Made by a program: the position numbers and the translations under genes
Assembly (NCBI RefSeq): GCF_000740775.1
Contig: NZ_JFGS01000007.1
Coordinates: forward strand, 62,001 to 126,000
DNA from: Haematobacter missouriensis
GTDB lineage: Bacteria > Pseudomonadota > Alphaproteobacteria > Rhodobacterales > Rhodobacteraceae
Direction of reading: 5' to 3'
DNA length: 64,000 nucleotides
Shown here: positions 8,241 through 18,039 of the stretch, piece after piece
How the letters are laid out: each line of letters begins with the position of its first letter
How positions within the stretch are numbered: the stretch's first letter is position 1
Notes under the pieces: generated by a model
What the model was told of the DNA's origin: nothing
The model's database searches: none
The model's input: the letters and a program-made list of their open reading frames with translations, nothing else

Positions 8241-8792
8241 TCATTTTCCGAATGTGCTGTCTTTGCCGGGAGCGCGGGCGATCACGTTCTGCCCAAGCCG
8301 CTCCAGCGCGGCGCGAAGCCCCTCGTCCTGCACGCCGCCCGTGGCCTCCGCGGCGCGGCGGGTGATCTCCGGTGCGGGCTGGGGCTTCTGCGGGGATTGA
8401 GGGGTAGTAAAGGCGACATGCCCATCGGCAAAGCCGGTGGGTGCCGTCTGGGTGATCGAGATGCGCGACACGGCGGAGTAGCCGTAGCAGGCATTCACCC
8501 GGGTGATGATCGAAGGCAACTGCATCTGAAGCATCTGCGCCTTTGCTCCCGTCGTCAGCAGCGTCAGCGTTGCGCCAAGGCCCTGCTGGCCGTAGGACAT
8601 CTTGACGGGCCGTGCCATTCCGGCGATCTCCGGCCCGACGATTTCCGCCCAATGGGTGAGAAGACGCGCGACAGCGAAGCCACGCTTCTCTCCCGCCTGC
8701 CGGATGCGTTCGCCTAGAAGGCCCGCGGCAGGCTCGAACCCGCGCATCCGGCGGGAGGGGGGGGAGAAGGACGGTTTCGTCTTGCGCGGCAT
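8241..8792 (-). CDS. DUF721 (DciA-like) protein
   Basis: The 183-residue protein contains the DUF721 core: GFAVARLLTHWAEIVGPEIAGMARPVKMSYG followed by LGATLTLLTTGAKAQMLQMQLPSIITRVNACYGY. In bacteria this domain occurs in DciA, the ancestral loader of the replicative helicase DnaB, and basic N-terminal residues (MPRKTKPSFSPPSRRMRG) fit a DNA-associated role. A Pro/Gln-rich linker and a short C-terminal helix follow. Whether this copy acts as helicase loader is inferred from the family only. It is divergent from mutY with about 90 bp between start codons, and translationally close to the DsbA-like gene downstream. Confidence 0.75.
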   Translation of the reverse strand: MPRKTKPSFSPPSRRMRGFEPAAGLLGERIRQAGEKRGFAVARLLTHWAEIVGPEIAGMARPVKMSYGQQGLGATLTLLTTGAKAQMLQMQLPSIITRVNACYGYSAVSRISITQTAPTGFADGHVAFTTPQSPQKPQPAPEITRRAAEATGGVQDEGLRAALERLGQNVIARAPGKDSTFGK

Positions 8793-8881
8793 CTTTGCTT
8801 TCCGGGTCTGAAGCCTATTCTAAGGCAGCGAAGCGGCGACGCACCAGTGGAAGCGACGGAGTTGACGGAATTTTGCGCGAC

Positions 8882-10003
8882 GTGAGACAGGACTGGACAC
8901 CGGACGATCTCTCGGCGGCGCTTCTTGAGTGGTATGATCGACATGCCCGTGTCATGCCTTGGCGCATTGGACCGGCCGAAAGGAAGGCTGGCGTTCGGCC
9001 CGATCCCTACCGCATCTGGCTGTCCGAGGTTATGCTCCAGCAGACGACTGTGGTGGCCGTGCGCGACTACTTTCGGCGGTTCACCGATCGCTGGCCGGAT
9101 GTTGCCGCGCTTGCGGCGGCGGAGGATTCGGCCGTGATGGCGGAATGGGCGGGGCTTGGCTACTACGCCCGCGCCCGGAACCTGCTGAAGGGCGCACGAG
9201 CCGTCGTGGCGGAGCACGGTGGTCGCTTCCCCGAAACGCGGGAGGGCCTTCTGACGCTGCCGGGTGTCGGCCCCTATACCGCTGCCGCCGTCTCCTCCAT
9301 CGCATTCGATGCGCCGGAGGTGGTGGTGGATGGTAATGTGGAGCGGGTGATGGCGCGGTTGTTCCGGGTGGAGACGCCGCTACCCCCCGCGAAGCCTGAG
9401 CTGACGGCGCTGGCCGCGCGGCTCACACCCGCGAAGCGGCCGGGTGACTATGCTCAGGCGGTGATGGATCTGGGCGCCACGATCTGCACTCCTCGAAGCC
9501 CTGCCTGCGGCATCTGCCCCTGGCGGGAGCCATGCGTCGCCCGTGCAGAGGGGGTGCAGGCGGAGCTGCCACGCAAGCTGCCGAAAGCGGCAAAGCCGGT
9601 GCGGCGGGGGATCCTCTATCTCGCACGGCGGACGGACGGGGCATGGCTTCTGGAAACCCGGCCGGAAAGCGGGCTGCTGGGCGGCATGCTGGGGTTTCCC
9701 GGCACGGACTGGACGGTGGAGGAGCCGCAGGACGCACCCCCCGTCGCTGCGGAATGGCGCGATCCGGGCGGAGAGGTGCTGCATACCTTCACGCATTTTC
9801 ACCTGCGCCTCGCCCTGCGCGTGGCAGACCTGCCCGAGGCGGCGGAGCCGATGCGCGGGCGCTTCATGCTGCTCAGCCCCGCGCATCTGCCCACGGTGAT
9901 GCGCAAGGCCTATGACCTGATCCGCGCGGATCAGGACAGCGCCACTGGAGAAGTCCAGGCGAGCCCTTCGAACCGGAGCGGAAAGACAACCCGGCGCAAG
10001 TGA
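8882..10003 (+). CDS. mutY: A/G-specific adenine DNA glycosylase MutY
   Basis: MutY removes adenine mispaired with 8-oxoguanine. The sequence shows the catalytic Glu in LSEVMLQQTTV, the helix-hairpin-helix in LPGVGPYTAAAVSS, the catalytic Asp in VVVDGNVERVMARL, and a [4Fe-4S] cluster loop CTPRSPACGICPWREPC with the expected C-x6-C-x2-C-x5-C spacing. The C-terminal NUDIX-like domain that reads 8-oxoG is present (GGMLGFPGTDW, HTFTHFHLRL). Length is 373 residues from GTG at 8882; a TTG at 8873 or a longer frame from 8795 are possible, but homology begins at RQDWTPDDLSAALLEWYD. Its last 24 codons are a basic tail overlapping a convergent gene by 73 bp. Confidence 0.95.
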   Translation: MRQDWTPDDLSAALLEWYDRHARVMPWRIGPAERKAGVRPDPYRIWLSEVMLQQTTVVAVRDYFRRFTDRWPDVAALAAAEDSAVMAEWAGLGYYARARNLLKGARAVVAEHGGRFPETREGLLTLPGVGPYTAAAVSSIAFDAPEVVVDGNVERVMARLFRVETPLPPAKPELTALAARLTPAKRPGDYAQAVMDLGATICTPRSPACGICPWREPCVARAEGVQAELPRKLPKAAKPVRRGILYLARRTDGAWLLETRPESGLLGGMLGFPGTDWTVEEPQDAPPVAAEWRDPGGEVLHTFTHFHLRLALRVADLPEAAEPMRGRFMLLSPAHLPTVMRKAYDLIRADQDSATGEVQASPSNRSGKTTRRK

Positions 10004-10230
10004 TGCTCCACCATCTTCCGCCCCTGCGCCAGCGCGCGCGGGTCAGGCGAGACGAGGACGACATCCAGCCCCGCTTCGACGGCTCGGAAGGTCAGGTGTC
10101 CGAAAGGCATCAGGGCGTCGGCGCGGCTGCGGTCATGGCTGACCTCTCCCGCTCCGGCGAACAGCATGGCGATTTCCGGCAGGCGTTTTGCGGCGTGCGG
10201 CAGGCTGAAATAGGTCGTTGCGGTGAACAT
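9931..10230 (-). CDS. Hypothetical protein, 99 residues, overlapping mutY antisense
   Basis: The product (MFTATTYFSLPHAAKRLPE..., ending EGLAWTSPVALS) has no family that I recognise. It contains a segment VEAGLDVVLVSPDPRALAQGRKMVEHHLRRVVFPL resembling an alpha/beta strand-helix unit. The ATG is preceded by GGGAGAGA, a good ribosome-binding site. The 3' end runs 73 bp into the 3' end of mutY on the opposite strand, which is unusually long for a convergent overlap and means one of the two C-termini is probably a later extension. It follows the ccrM terminator on the same strand and so is likely to have its own promoter. Confidence 0.55.
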   Translation of the reverse strand: MFTATTYFSLPHAAKRLPEIAMLFAGAGEVSHDRSRADALMPFGHLTFRAVEAGLDVVLVSPDPRALAQGRKMVEHHLRRVVFPLRFEGLAWTSPVALS

Positions 10231-10284
10231 GTCTGATCTCTCCCGACCGGTGGGAGTCCAGACATGGGAAGGCGAAGGGTCAAT

Positions 10285-10317
10285 GAAAAGACCCCGCCAT
10301 GGCAGCATGGCGGGGCA
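10285..10317 (-). terminator. Rho-independent terminator of ccrM
   Basis: A perfect 10-bp stem (ccccgccatg / catggcgggg) with a 4-base loop lies about 55 bp past the ccrM stop. Read on the minus strand it is followed by TCTTTTC. This is a canonical intrinsic terminator for the leftward ccrM transcript. Confidence 0.85.
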
Positions 10318-10370
10318 GTTGTGCCACGGCGATCGGTCCGCCGGCGGCACTGGCGACAGGGGACGGAGGG

Positions 10371-11519
<1,149 letters not shown>

Positions 11520-11535
11520 TTAGGCAAAAAATGGC

Positions 11536-11571
11536 GAATCAGCGAATCGCCGTCAATTTGTTTATTGAGTC
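11536..11571 (-). promoter_or_regulatory. GANTC cluster in the ccrM upstream region
   Basis: Three GANTC sites (GAATC at 11536 and 11544, GAGTC at 11567) fall within 36 bp upstream of ccrM. On the minus strand two TTGAC hexamers (TTGACT and TTGACG, the latter at 11556-11551) could be -35 elements, with weak AT-rich -10 candidates downstream; the two GAATC sites would lie between -35 and -10. A role in methylation-sensitive expression is inferred, based on autoregulation of ccrM in Caulobacter. Confidence 0.5.
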
Positions 11572-12235
11572 AAGGTGTTGTTGAAAGGTCTTGATACAGG
11601 ATGTTGTGGACAGGCTTGAAGGAACGCCGATGATGTGGGGTCGGCCCCAGTGTCCGCAGCGCTTCCAAGTGCGCGGCAGTGGAGTATCCGGCGTTTCTTT
11701 CCCATCCATAGCCCGGATACTGTTGCGCCAAATCCACCATGATCCGGTCACGCTCCACCTTTGCCACGATGGAGGCAGCGGCGATGGAGAGCGATATGGC
11801 ATCTCCGCCGATGATCGCCTCTCCCCGGATGGCGAGGTCGCGAGGCAGCATGTTGCCGTCGATCAGGGCGTGATCACACCCGCCCGGCAGAGCAACCAGT
11901 GCACGGCACATCGCGATGTGGCTGGCGCGGAGGATGTTGTGGGTGTCGATCTCCTCCACCGTCGCATGGGCGATGGCCACATCGGCGCAGTCTAGGATGC
12001 GGAGGGCCAGTTCCTCCCGCTTGTCCCGCGTCAACTTTTTGGAGTCGTTCAGGCCCTGAGGAATGCAATCGGGCCGGAGGCGCACGGCCGCTGCCGTCAC
12101 CGGCCCGCAGAGCGGCCCGCGCCCCACTTCATCCACGCCTGCGACACGCAAGATGCCCTGCGCGATGAGGCAGAGTTCAAGCCGGAAATGCGGGAGGGAT
12201 TCGTCAGCGCCGTCCATGCGGCTCAGAAAGACCAT
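11570..12235 (-). CDS. rnhB: Ribonuclease HII
   Basis: Ribonuclease HII cuts the RNA strand of RNA-DNA hybrids and removes single ribonucleotides from DNA. The protein contains the family signature VAGVDEVGRGPLCGPVTAAAV with the first two catalytic acidic residues (Asp-Glu), then LNDSKKLT, the third acidic residue in DHALIDGN, and the fourth in VAKVERDRIMVDLAQQYPGYGWERNAGYSTAAH, which also holds the GYST and tyrosine typical of type 2 enzymes. Length is 221 residues from the ATG at 12235; an in-frame ATG at 12217 (MDGADESLPHF) is equally possible and neither has a strong ribosome-binding site. It precedes ccrM on the same strand. Confidence 0.95.
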   Translation of the reverse strand: MVFLSRMDGADESLPHFRLELCLIAQGILRVAGVDEVGRGPLCGPVTAAAVRLRPDCIPQGLNDSKKLTRDKREELALRILDCADVAIAHATVEEIDTHNILRASHIAMCRALVALPGGCDHALIDGNMLPRDLAIRGEAIIGGDAISLSIAAASIVAKVERDRIMVDLAQQYPGYGWERNAGYSTAAHLEALRTLGPTPHHRRSFKPVHNILYQDLSTTP

Positions 12236-12291
12236 GCGCGGCGGCTGTGCAAGCCCGGATGGGCGCCCGGCGCACCGCGCTCGTCAGGTTT

Positions 12292-12900
12292 TCAGCTCTC
12301 GCCTGGCCGGAGTTTCTCGAATACATCCCGCACCACGGCGTAGTCGCGATAGCCCATGCGGGCGAGCGGATGGAACACCTCGGGCGAGAAACGTCCGTCG
12401 ATCAGGCAGGCATCGTTCAGGTGGATGCCTGTCACCTCGCCCAGGACCAGAAAGTTGTTCTGACCACGCAGGGGCATGATCTCTGTCATCCTGCACTCCA
12501 GTGTCGCGGGCGTGCCGACCACGCGGGAGCAGGGGATCGTCACGCAATCCTCCCGCGCGACGCCGGTCGCGGCGAATTCGTCCACTTCTCGGCCGAAGGG
12601 GGCGGAGGAGGCGCTGACGGCGTCGAGCTGCGCCTCGCCGGTGATGTTCACGCAAAAGACACCGGTTTCGCGAATGTTGGAAAGCGTGTCCTTGCCTTCC
12701 TCCCGGTCAGGCTTTCGGCCGGTGGAGGCAAACATGACCTGGGGGGGAACATAGGCCACGAGGTTGAAGAACGATTAGGGTGCGAGGTTCTCCGATCCAT
12801 CCACGCCACGCGTGGAGATCCAGCCGATCGGGCGCGGAGTGACGATGGCGTTCAGCGGATTGTGCGGCAGGCCATGGCCCTCGGCAGGGGTGTAGAACAT
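12292..12900 (-). pseudogene. Flavin reductase-like domain protein interrupted by an in-frame stop
   Basis: The frame opens with ATG at 12900 after a GGAG site and encodes MFYTPAEGHGLPHNPLNA, TPRPIGWISTRG and ENLAP, then TAA at 12777-12775 (codon 42), then continues in the same frame with SFFNLVAYVPPQVMFAS to the natural end. The family consensus at this point is NLAPYSFF, so a single base change of a Tyr codon (TAC/TAT to TAA) explains the interruption. Without the stop it would be a complete 202-residue FMN-binding flavin reductase-like protein. An internal restart at 12759 would give 155 residues lacking the first part of the flavin-binding barrel. It is either a very recent pseudogene or a base error. 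Confidence 0.85.
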
Positions 12901-12994
12901 AGAGTCTCCGTTGCGTTCAGCCTGGATCCTTCTTAGAGCGTCGGAAAACGATTGCCAGCCCGAAATCTAAGGGCGGCGGGAAGGGGCAGCGCGC

Positions 12995-13498
12995 ATGTTC
13001 AGGCTGACGGAAGAAACCCCGGACGATCTGTGGGAGGTGGAGGCACTCTACGACCTGTGCTTTGCGCCCGGGCGGACGGCGCTGTCCTCCTACCGGCTGC
13101 GCGACGGGGTTCAGCCGGTGGCGCCGCTCTGCCTGTTGCTGCGGGACGAGGTGGAGAACGTGTCCGCCGCGATCCGCTACTGGCCGGTGCTGGTGGGGGG
13201 GCACCCGACGCTGCTGCTTGGCCCCGTCGCGGTCCACCCTACGCGGCAATCGGAGGGATTGGGCGGCCTTCTTATGCGCGAGAGCATGGGCGAGGCGCGC
13301 CGGATGGGCTGGAGCCGTATTCTGCTGGTGGGGGATGCGCCCTATTACCGCCGCTTCGGCTTTTCCCGTCGCGCCGATGTGGTGATGCCGCCGCCGACCA
13401 ACCCGGAGCGGGTGCTGGGCTTCGAGCTTGCGCCCGGCGGCTGGGGCGGCGTCGGCGGAGAAGTCACGCGCCATGAGGGCCCCGTCATTCCCGAGTGA
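12995..13498 (+). CDS. GNAT family N-acetyltransferase (YhbS-like)
   Basis: The 167-residue protein opens with an N-terminal strand-helix pair (FRLTEETPDDLWEVEALYDLCF) and has the acetyl-CoA-binding motif in LLGPVAVHPTRQSEGLGGLLMRESM (Q-x-x-G-x-G). The following segment RILLVGDAPYYRRFGFSRRADVVMP closely resembles the YhbS group (LVGDxxYYxRFGF), which are acetyltransferases of uncertain substrate. It lies alone between the broken flavin-reductase gene on the opposite strand and the EcsC gene, whose start is 43 bp downstream on the same strand. Confidence 0.85.
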   Translation: MFRLTEETPDDLWEVEALYDLCFAPGRTALSSYRLRDGVQPVAPLCLLLRDEVENVSAAIRYWPVLVGGHPTLLLGPVAVHPTRQSEGLGGLLMRESMGEARRMGWSRILLVGDAPYYRRFGFSRRADVVMPPPTNPERVLGFELAPGGWGGVGGEVTRHEGPVIPE

Positions 13499-13541
13499 TC
13501 CGCCCTTGAAAGCGGGGCGGCGGCGGGCCAGATTCCCAGCC

Positions 13542-14354
13542 ATGACACACGCGCGCGACGACGACTCCCTGAAATCGGCTTCTCCCGTGGAAGACCTTCC
13601 CGGCGAGCGGAGCCATGACCTCCCCCCGCACGTGAAGGCGGAGGTCGAGGCGCTGGCCCGTCGCCAGAAGGAGGCCGGTTCGCTTCTCCTGAGCCTTGTC
13701 AATGCCGCTGGCGGCGTTGTCGAGAACGGGCTGGAGCGCCTTCCCGACGGGGTGAAGGATCGCATCGAAAAGGTCACACGCAAGGGATTGGAGCGGGCCT
13801 ACAGGCTTGCGGCCCGCACCGGCGGCGGAAAGGGGCCTTTCGGGGCGGGGGCGCACCGCGCGGCTGCGACGCTCTCCGGTGCGGTGGGTGGCATGGGCGG
13901 CATCGGCACATCCCTCGTGGAACTGCCTGTCACCATCACCGTGATCTTCCGCGGCCTGCAACGGATCGCGGCAGAGAACGGCTTCGATCCACGCGATGAG
14001 CGCACGCTGCTCGACTGCCTTCAGGTGTTCGCCAGCGGTGGGCCGCTGAAACTCGATGACGGTGTGAATACCGCGTTTCTTACCGCCCGGTTCACCATCA
14101 CGGGGCCGACGGTGCAGCGCCTTATCGCCAGCGCGGCAGCACCCTTCTCCGTGGTGCTGGGCCAGAAGATCGCGGCGCAGAGCGTTCCGCTGATCGGCGC
14201 TGCGGCGGGCGCTTCGATCAACTTCGCCTTTGTCGGTTATTATCAGGAGATGGCTCGGGTGCGCTTCGGCCTGAAACGCCTTGCGCGCGACAACGATCCG
14301 GTGGCGGTCGCCGCCGCCTTTGCCGCCGCGATGGAGCCGAAGCGGCTTAGTTGA
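13542..14354 (+). CDS. EcsC family protein
   Basis: The 270-residue protein matches EcsC-family proteins: a charged N-terminal helix (HVKAEVEALARRQKEAGSLLLSLVN), GLERLPDGVKDRIEKVTRKGLERAYRLAA, a glycine-rich membrane-seeking helix (SGAVGGMGGIGTSLVELPVTITVIFRGLQRIA), and VLGQKIAAQSVPLIGAAAGASINFAFVGYYQEMARVRFGLKRLA at the C-terminal end. The name comes from Bacillus EcsC, associated with an ABC transporter, but the biochemical function is unknown. Two amphipathic or membrane segments suggest a peripheral or inner-membrane location. The start at 13542 is chosen because homology-like sequence begins there; a longer frame overlaps the previous gene. Confidence 0.8.
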   Translation: MTHARDDDSLKSASPVEDLPGERSHDLPPHVKAEVEALARRQKEAGSLLLSLVNAAGGVVENGLERLPDGVKDRIEKVTRKGLERAYRLAARTGGGKGPFGAGAHRAAATLSGAVGGMGGIGTSLVELPVTITVIFRGLQRIAAENGFDPRDERTLLDCLQVFASGGPLKLDDGVNTAFLTARFTITGPTVQRLIASAAAPFSVVLGQKIAAQSVPLIGAAAGASINFAFVGYYQEMARVRFGLKRLARDNDPVAVAAAFAAAMEPKRLS

Positions 14355-14515
14355 CGGGTCGCGGGGAGGTTGCCTCCGGTGACCGGCAGGTGGCGGTGAT
14401 CTTTGGGCGCTGCCCCGAAAGCTGCGGTTCTGGAGATGGCGGCACAGGTCGCCTGCTCTGCGGGCGGCTCCCCCCGAAGGCGGCATTTCAGCGACAGGGC
14501 ACCTCCCGCCCCGTG

Positions 14516-16762
14516 CTAGTCCTTTAACCCGGCGAGATAACTCATCACCATGGGCCGCACGCTCTGCGCGCCCTCCGCCTGCGCCTCGGCGATCACACCG
14601 GCGAGGTCGGTGAGGTTGGTGCGGCGCAGGAGATGCTTCACCGGGCCGATGGAAGCGGGGCGCATGGACAGCATGTCCAGTCCCATGGCAGCGAGGCACG
14701 CAGCCTCCACCGGCCGTCCCGCGTCCTCACCGCAGAAGGACAGCGGTGTGTCGATCTCGCGGCAGCGCTCCACGATCCGGGCGATGAACCCGAGAAACTC
14801 GCTGGACAGCGTGTCATATCGGCGGCGAACCCGTTCATTCTCCCGGTCGGCAGCGAAGAAGAACTGCTTCAGGTCGTTGCCACCGATCGACAGGAAATCC
14901 ACCTGCTCGAAGAATTGCCGTGGGGCGAAGGCGAGACTCGGTGTTTCCAGCATCGCGCCGATTTCCAGCCGCGCGGGCAGGACGCGGTTCAGCCGGGCCT
15001 CTCGCGCCATTTCCCGCATCAAAAGCTCACGCGCTTCATAGAATTCGCGCGGATCGGCAATGAAGGGAAACATGATGCTGAGAGGACGCCCCGCCGCTGC
15101 GCGGATCAGCGCCTGCAACTGCATCCTGAGCACACCGGGCTTGTCCAGCCCGACACGGATCGCCCGCCAGCCAAGCGCGGGGTTCGGCTCATCCTGCGGC
15201 TTCATGTAGGGCAGCACCTTGTCTGACCCGATGTCGAGCGTGCGGAACACTACACGCTTGCCCTTCGCCGCATCCATCACGCGGGAGTAAAGCCGCGCGA
15301 GCTGCTCCCGCCCCGGCACGTGGCTGCGGATCAGGAACTGCAACTCCGTGCGGAACAGCCCCACCCCTTCGGCGCCGGAATGGGTGAGGGAGGGCAGGTC
15401 GGCCATCAGCCCGGCATTCATGTGCAGCGCGATCCGCCTGCCATCCTTGGTCAGCGCGGGCAGGGGGCGCAGGTCGGCATAGCGTTCGAGCGCCTTTGCC
15501 TGCATCGCGATCTTGTCGCGGAAGGCGGCGGCGATCGTTTCCTCAGGGCGCAGGTGCACCAAGCCCGAGTCGCCGTCCACAAGGATCGGATCGCCGTTCA
15601 GCGCTTCCGTGACGATGCCTTCGGCGCGGATAACGAGCGGGATGCCCCACGCGCGCGCGACGATGGCGGCATGGCTGCCGACGGAGCCTTCCTCCAACAC
15701 GACCGCCCTCAGCTTGCGGTCATATTCCAGAAGCTCGCCCGGCCCGATGTTGCGCGCGATGAGCACCGGGTTTTCCGGCATCTCGGCGCCGGTCTCCTGT
15801 CCCTGTCCCGTCAGGATGCGCAGCAGCCGGTTCGAGAGGTCGTCTATATCGTCCAGCCGCTCGCGCAGATACTGGTCCTGCGATTGTTGGAGCCGCGCCC
15901 GTATGGTGGACTGCTCTTTCTCCACCGCGGCCTCGGCGGAAAGTCCGCGGTCGATGTCCTCCTCCATCCGGCGCCGCCAGCCGCGGGAGTTGGCAAAGAG
16001 GCGGTAGGCCTCCAGAACCTGCTGTTGTTCCTTGTCCGCCGCCCCGATGGCCTGCATCATCCGGTCCACATCTGCAGACAGCCGCTCCACCCCGGCGCGC
16101 AGGCGGGCCTTTTCACGGCGGGGGTCGTCATTGACAGGGTTTGTGATGACCACGCGGGGTTCGTGAAGCCAGACCCGCCCCTCGGCCGCGCCTTCCTGCC
16201 CGGTGGCGCCGCGGAACACTTCCGGCCCCTGATGCGGGGCCTGTAGCGCCTCCCCCTCACCGATGAAGGCGCCAAGTTCGGACATCTCCGCCAGAACCAT
16301 CGCCACGACTTCCAGCGCGTAGAGCTCATCCTCCGAGAATTCGCGCGCCCGTTTCGATTGCACGACCAACACGCCCAGCCGGTCGCCCAGCCGTTGCAGC
16401 GGCACGCCGAGGAAGGAGGAATAGATCTCCTCCCCCGTCTCCGGCATGTAGCGGAAGCCCTTTTCGGCGGGGGCATTGGCGGTATTTATGAACTTGCCCG
16501 TTTTGGCGACCCGGCCGACAAGCCCTTCGCCAAGGCGCATCCGCGTCTGGTGGACCGCTTCCGGGCGGAGGCCCTGCGTGGCGCACAGCTCCAGCGTGTC
16601 GTCATCCCGGAAAAGATAGACCGAGCAGACCTCCGTCTTGAGAGAGGAGGCGATGAGGCTCGTCACCCGGTCCAGCCTTTCCTGCCCCGCCGCAGGAAGC
16701 GCCAGGGTATCGCGAAGGCGCCGCAACAGCTTGCGGCTATCACTCTCGCTCAGGTCGGGCAT
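14516..16762 (-). CDS. ptsP: Phosphoenolpyruvate-protein phosphotransferase PtsP (EI-Ntr)
   Basis: PtsP starts the nitrogen phosphotransferase cascade by taking phosphate from PEP and passing it to NPr. The 748-residue protein has an N-terminal GAF sensor domain (about residues 20-165, including VYLFRDDDTLELCATQGL and VGRVAKTGKFINTANAP), the EI N-domain with the phospho-accepting His near residue 364 in EEGSVGSHAAIVARAWG, and the C-terminal PEP-binding barrel with VGLFRTELQFL, RTLDIGSDK and the active-site Cys in SFCGEDAGRP. It starts 17 bp downstream of lysC on the same strand, a common alphaproteobacterial pairing, and the two are almost certainly co-transcribed. GAF-domain control by glutamine or other nitrogen signals is known for the family. 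Confidence 0.96.
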   Translation of the reverse strand: MPDLSESDSRKLLRRLRDTLALPAAGQERLDRVTSLIASSLKTEVCSVYLFRDDDTLELCATQGLRPEAVHQTRMRLGEGLVGRVAKTGKFINTANAPAEKGFRYMPETGEEIYSSFLGVPLQRLGDRLGVLVVQSKRAREFSEDELYALEVVAMVLAEMSELGAFIGEGEALQAPHQGPEVFRGATGQEGAAEGRVWLHEPRVVITNPVNDDPRREKARLRAGVERLSADVDRMMQAIGAADKEQQQVLEAYRLFANSRGWRRRMEEDIDRGLSAEAAVEKEQSTIRARLQQSQDQYLRERLDDIDDLSNRLLRILTGQGQETGAEMPENPVLIARNIGPGELLEYDRKLRAVVLEEGSVGSHAAIVARAWGIPLVIRAEGIVTEALNGDPILVDGDSGLVHLRPEETIAAAFRDKIAMQAKALERYADLRPLPALTKDGRRIALHMNAGLMADLPSLTHSGAEGVGLFRTELQFLIRSHVPGREQLARLYSRVMDAAKGKRVVFRTLDIGSDKVLPYMKPQDEPNPALGWRAIRVGLDKPGVLRMQLQALIRAAAGRPLSIMFPFIADPREFYEARELLMREMAREARLNRVLPARLEIGAMLETPSLAFAPRQFFEQVDFLSIGGNDLKQFFFAADRENERVRRRYDTLSSEFLGFIARIVERCREIDTPLSFCGEDAGRPVEAACLAAMGLDMLSMRPASIGPVKHLLRRTNLTDLAGVIAEAQAEGAQSVRPMVMSYLAGLKD

Positions 16763-16779
16763 CGCACTCCGGTCGTGGC

Positions 16780-18039
16780 TCAGGCCTTTTCCAGCTCGAA
16801 GGCATCATGCAGCGCCTGAACCGCAAGTTCCATGTATTTCCGGTCGATAAGCACCGAAATCTTGATTTCCGAGGTGGAGATCACCTTGATGTTCACGCCA
16901 TGCGCCGACAGCGCATCGAACATCTTCGCCGCCACGCCTGCATGGCTCCGCATCCCGATACCGACGACGGAAACCTTGGCTACCTCGTCGTCGATGATGA
17001 GTTCGTCGTAGTTGATGAGGCTGCTCGTCTGGGCATCCTCCATCGCCTTGCGCGCCCGGGCGACCTGGTTCACCGGGACGGAAAAGGTCATGTCGGTGAC
17101 CGCGCCCGGATGCGCCTCATCGTAGTCCTTTTCGGAGATGTTCTGAACGATCATGTCCACATTCACGCCCGCATCCGCCAGCGGGCCGAAGATCGCCGCG
17201 GCGATGCCGGGGCGGTCCTCGATGGTGAAGAGGGTGATCTTGGCTTCGTCGCGGCTGTAGGCCACGCCAGAGACGACTTGCGATTCCATGATATCCTCCT
17301 CGTCGCAGACCAGGGTGCCGGAGTTTTCGTCAGTATCCTCGAAGCTGGAGAGCACCCGCAGCTTCACCTTGTAGCGCATCGCCAGTTCGACCGAACGGGT
17401 CTGGAGCACCTTCGCGCCGAGCGAGGCGAGTTCCAGCATCTCCTCGAACGCGATCCTGTCGAGCTTGCGCGCCTTGGACGTGATCCGCGGGTCGGTCGTG
17501 TAGATCCCGTCCACATCGGTGTAGATGTCGCAGCGCTCCGCGTCGAAGGCCGCGGCAAAGGCAACGGCCGTCGTGTCGGACCCACCCCGTCCCAGCGTGG
17601 TGATCCGGCCTTCGGGCGACAGCCCCTGGAAGCCCGCGACCACGGCGACCTTCATGCCTTCGGCGAATTTCTGATCGATGTTGCGGCGCGGAATATCCAC
17701 GAACCTTGCGGCGGAATGGGCGGAGGTCGTGTTGATCGGCACCTGCCAGCCCTGCCAGGAGCGCGCCGGAACGTCCATCTCCTGAAGCGTCAGCGCCATC
17801 AGGCCCGCCGTCACGTTTTCGCCCGAGGAGACGACGGCATCATATTCACGCGCGTCGAACAATGGAGAGGTCTGCTCCACCCAGCCGACCAGCTCATTGG
17901 TCTTGCCCGACATGGCGGAGACGATGACGATCACGTCATAGCCCCGCTCCACTTCGCGCTTGACCTTTTCGGCGGCATTCCTGATCCGCGCGAGATCCGC
18001 GACCGAGGTTCCCCCGAATTTCATCACCAGAAGCGGCAT
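16780..18039 (-). CDS. lysC: Aspartate kinase
   Basis: Aspartate kinase phosphorylates aspartate in the first step toward lysine, threonine and methionine. The 419-residue protein shows the kinase motif VMKFGGTSVADLARIRN at the N-terminus, VSAMSGKTNELV, VVSSGENVTAGLMAL, TLGRGGSDTTAVA and DIYTDVDGIYTTDPRI, then two ACT domains: the first around TLFTIEDRPGIAAAIFGPLADAGVNVDMIVQN, the second around KVSVVGIGMRSHAGVAAKMFDALSAHGVNIKVISTSEIKISVLI. These ACT domains are where lysine and threonine would give feedback control. The ATG at 18039 is chosen because the kinase motif begins six residues in; the frame extends upstream without family features. It leads the lysC-ptsP operon. Confidence 0.97.
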   Translation of the reverse strand: MPLLVMKFGGTSVADLARIRNAAEKVKREVERGYDVIVIVSAMSGKTNELVGWVEQTSPLFDAREYDAVVSSGENVTAGLMALTLQEMDVPARSWQGWQVPINTTSAHSAARFVDIPRRNIDQKFAEGMKVAVVAGFQGLSPEGRITTLGRGGSDTTAVAFAAAFDAERCDIYTDVDGIYTTDPRITSKARKLDRIAFEEMLELASLGAKVLQTRSVELAMRYKVKLRVLSSFEDTDENSGTLVCDEEDIMESQVVSGVAYSRDEAKITLFTIEDRPGIAAAIFGPLADAGVNVDMIVQNISEKDYDEAHPGAVTDMTFSVPVNQVARARKAMEDAQTSSLINYDELIIDDEVAKVSVVGIGMRSHAGVAAKMFDALSAHGVNIKVISTSEIKISVLIDRKYMELAVQALHDAFELEKA

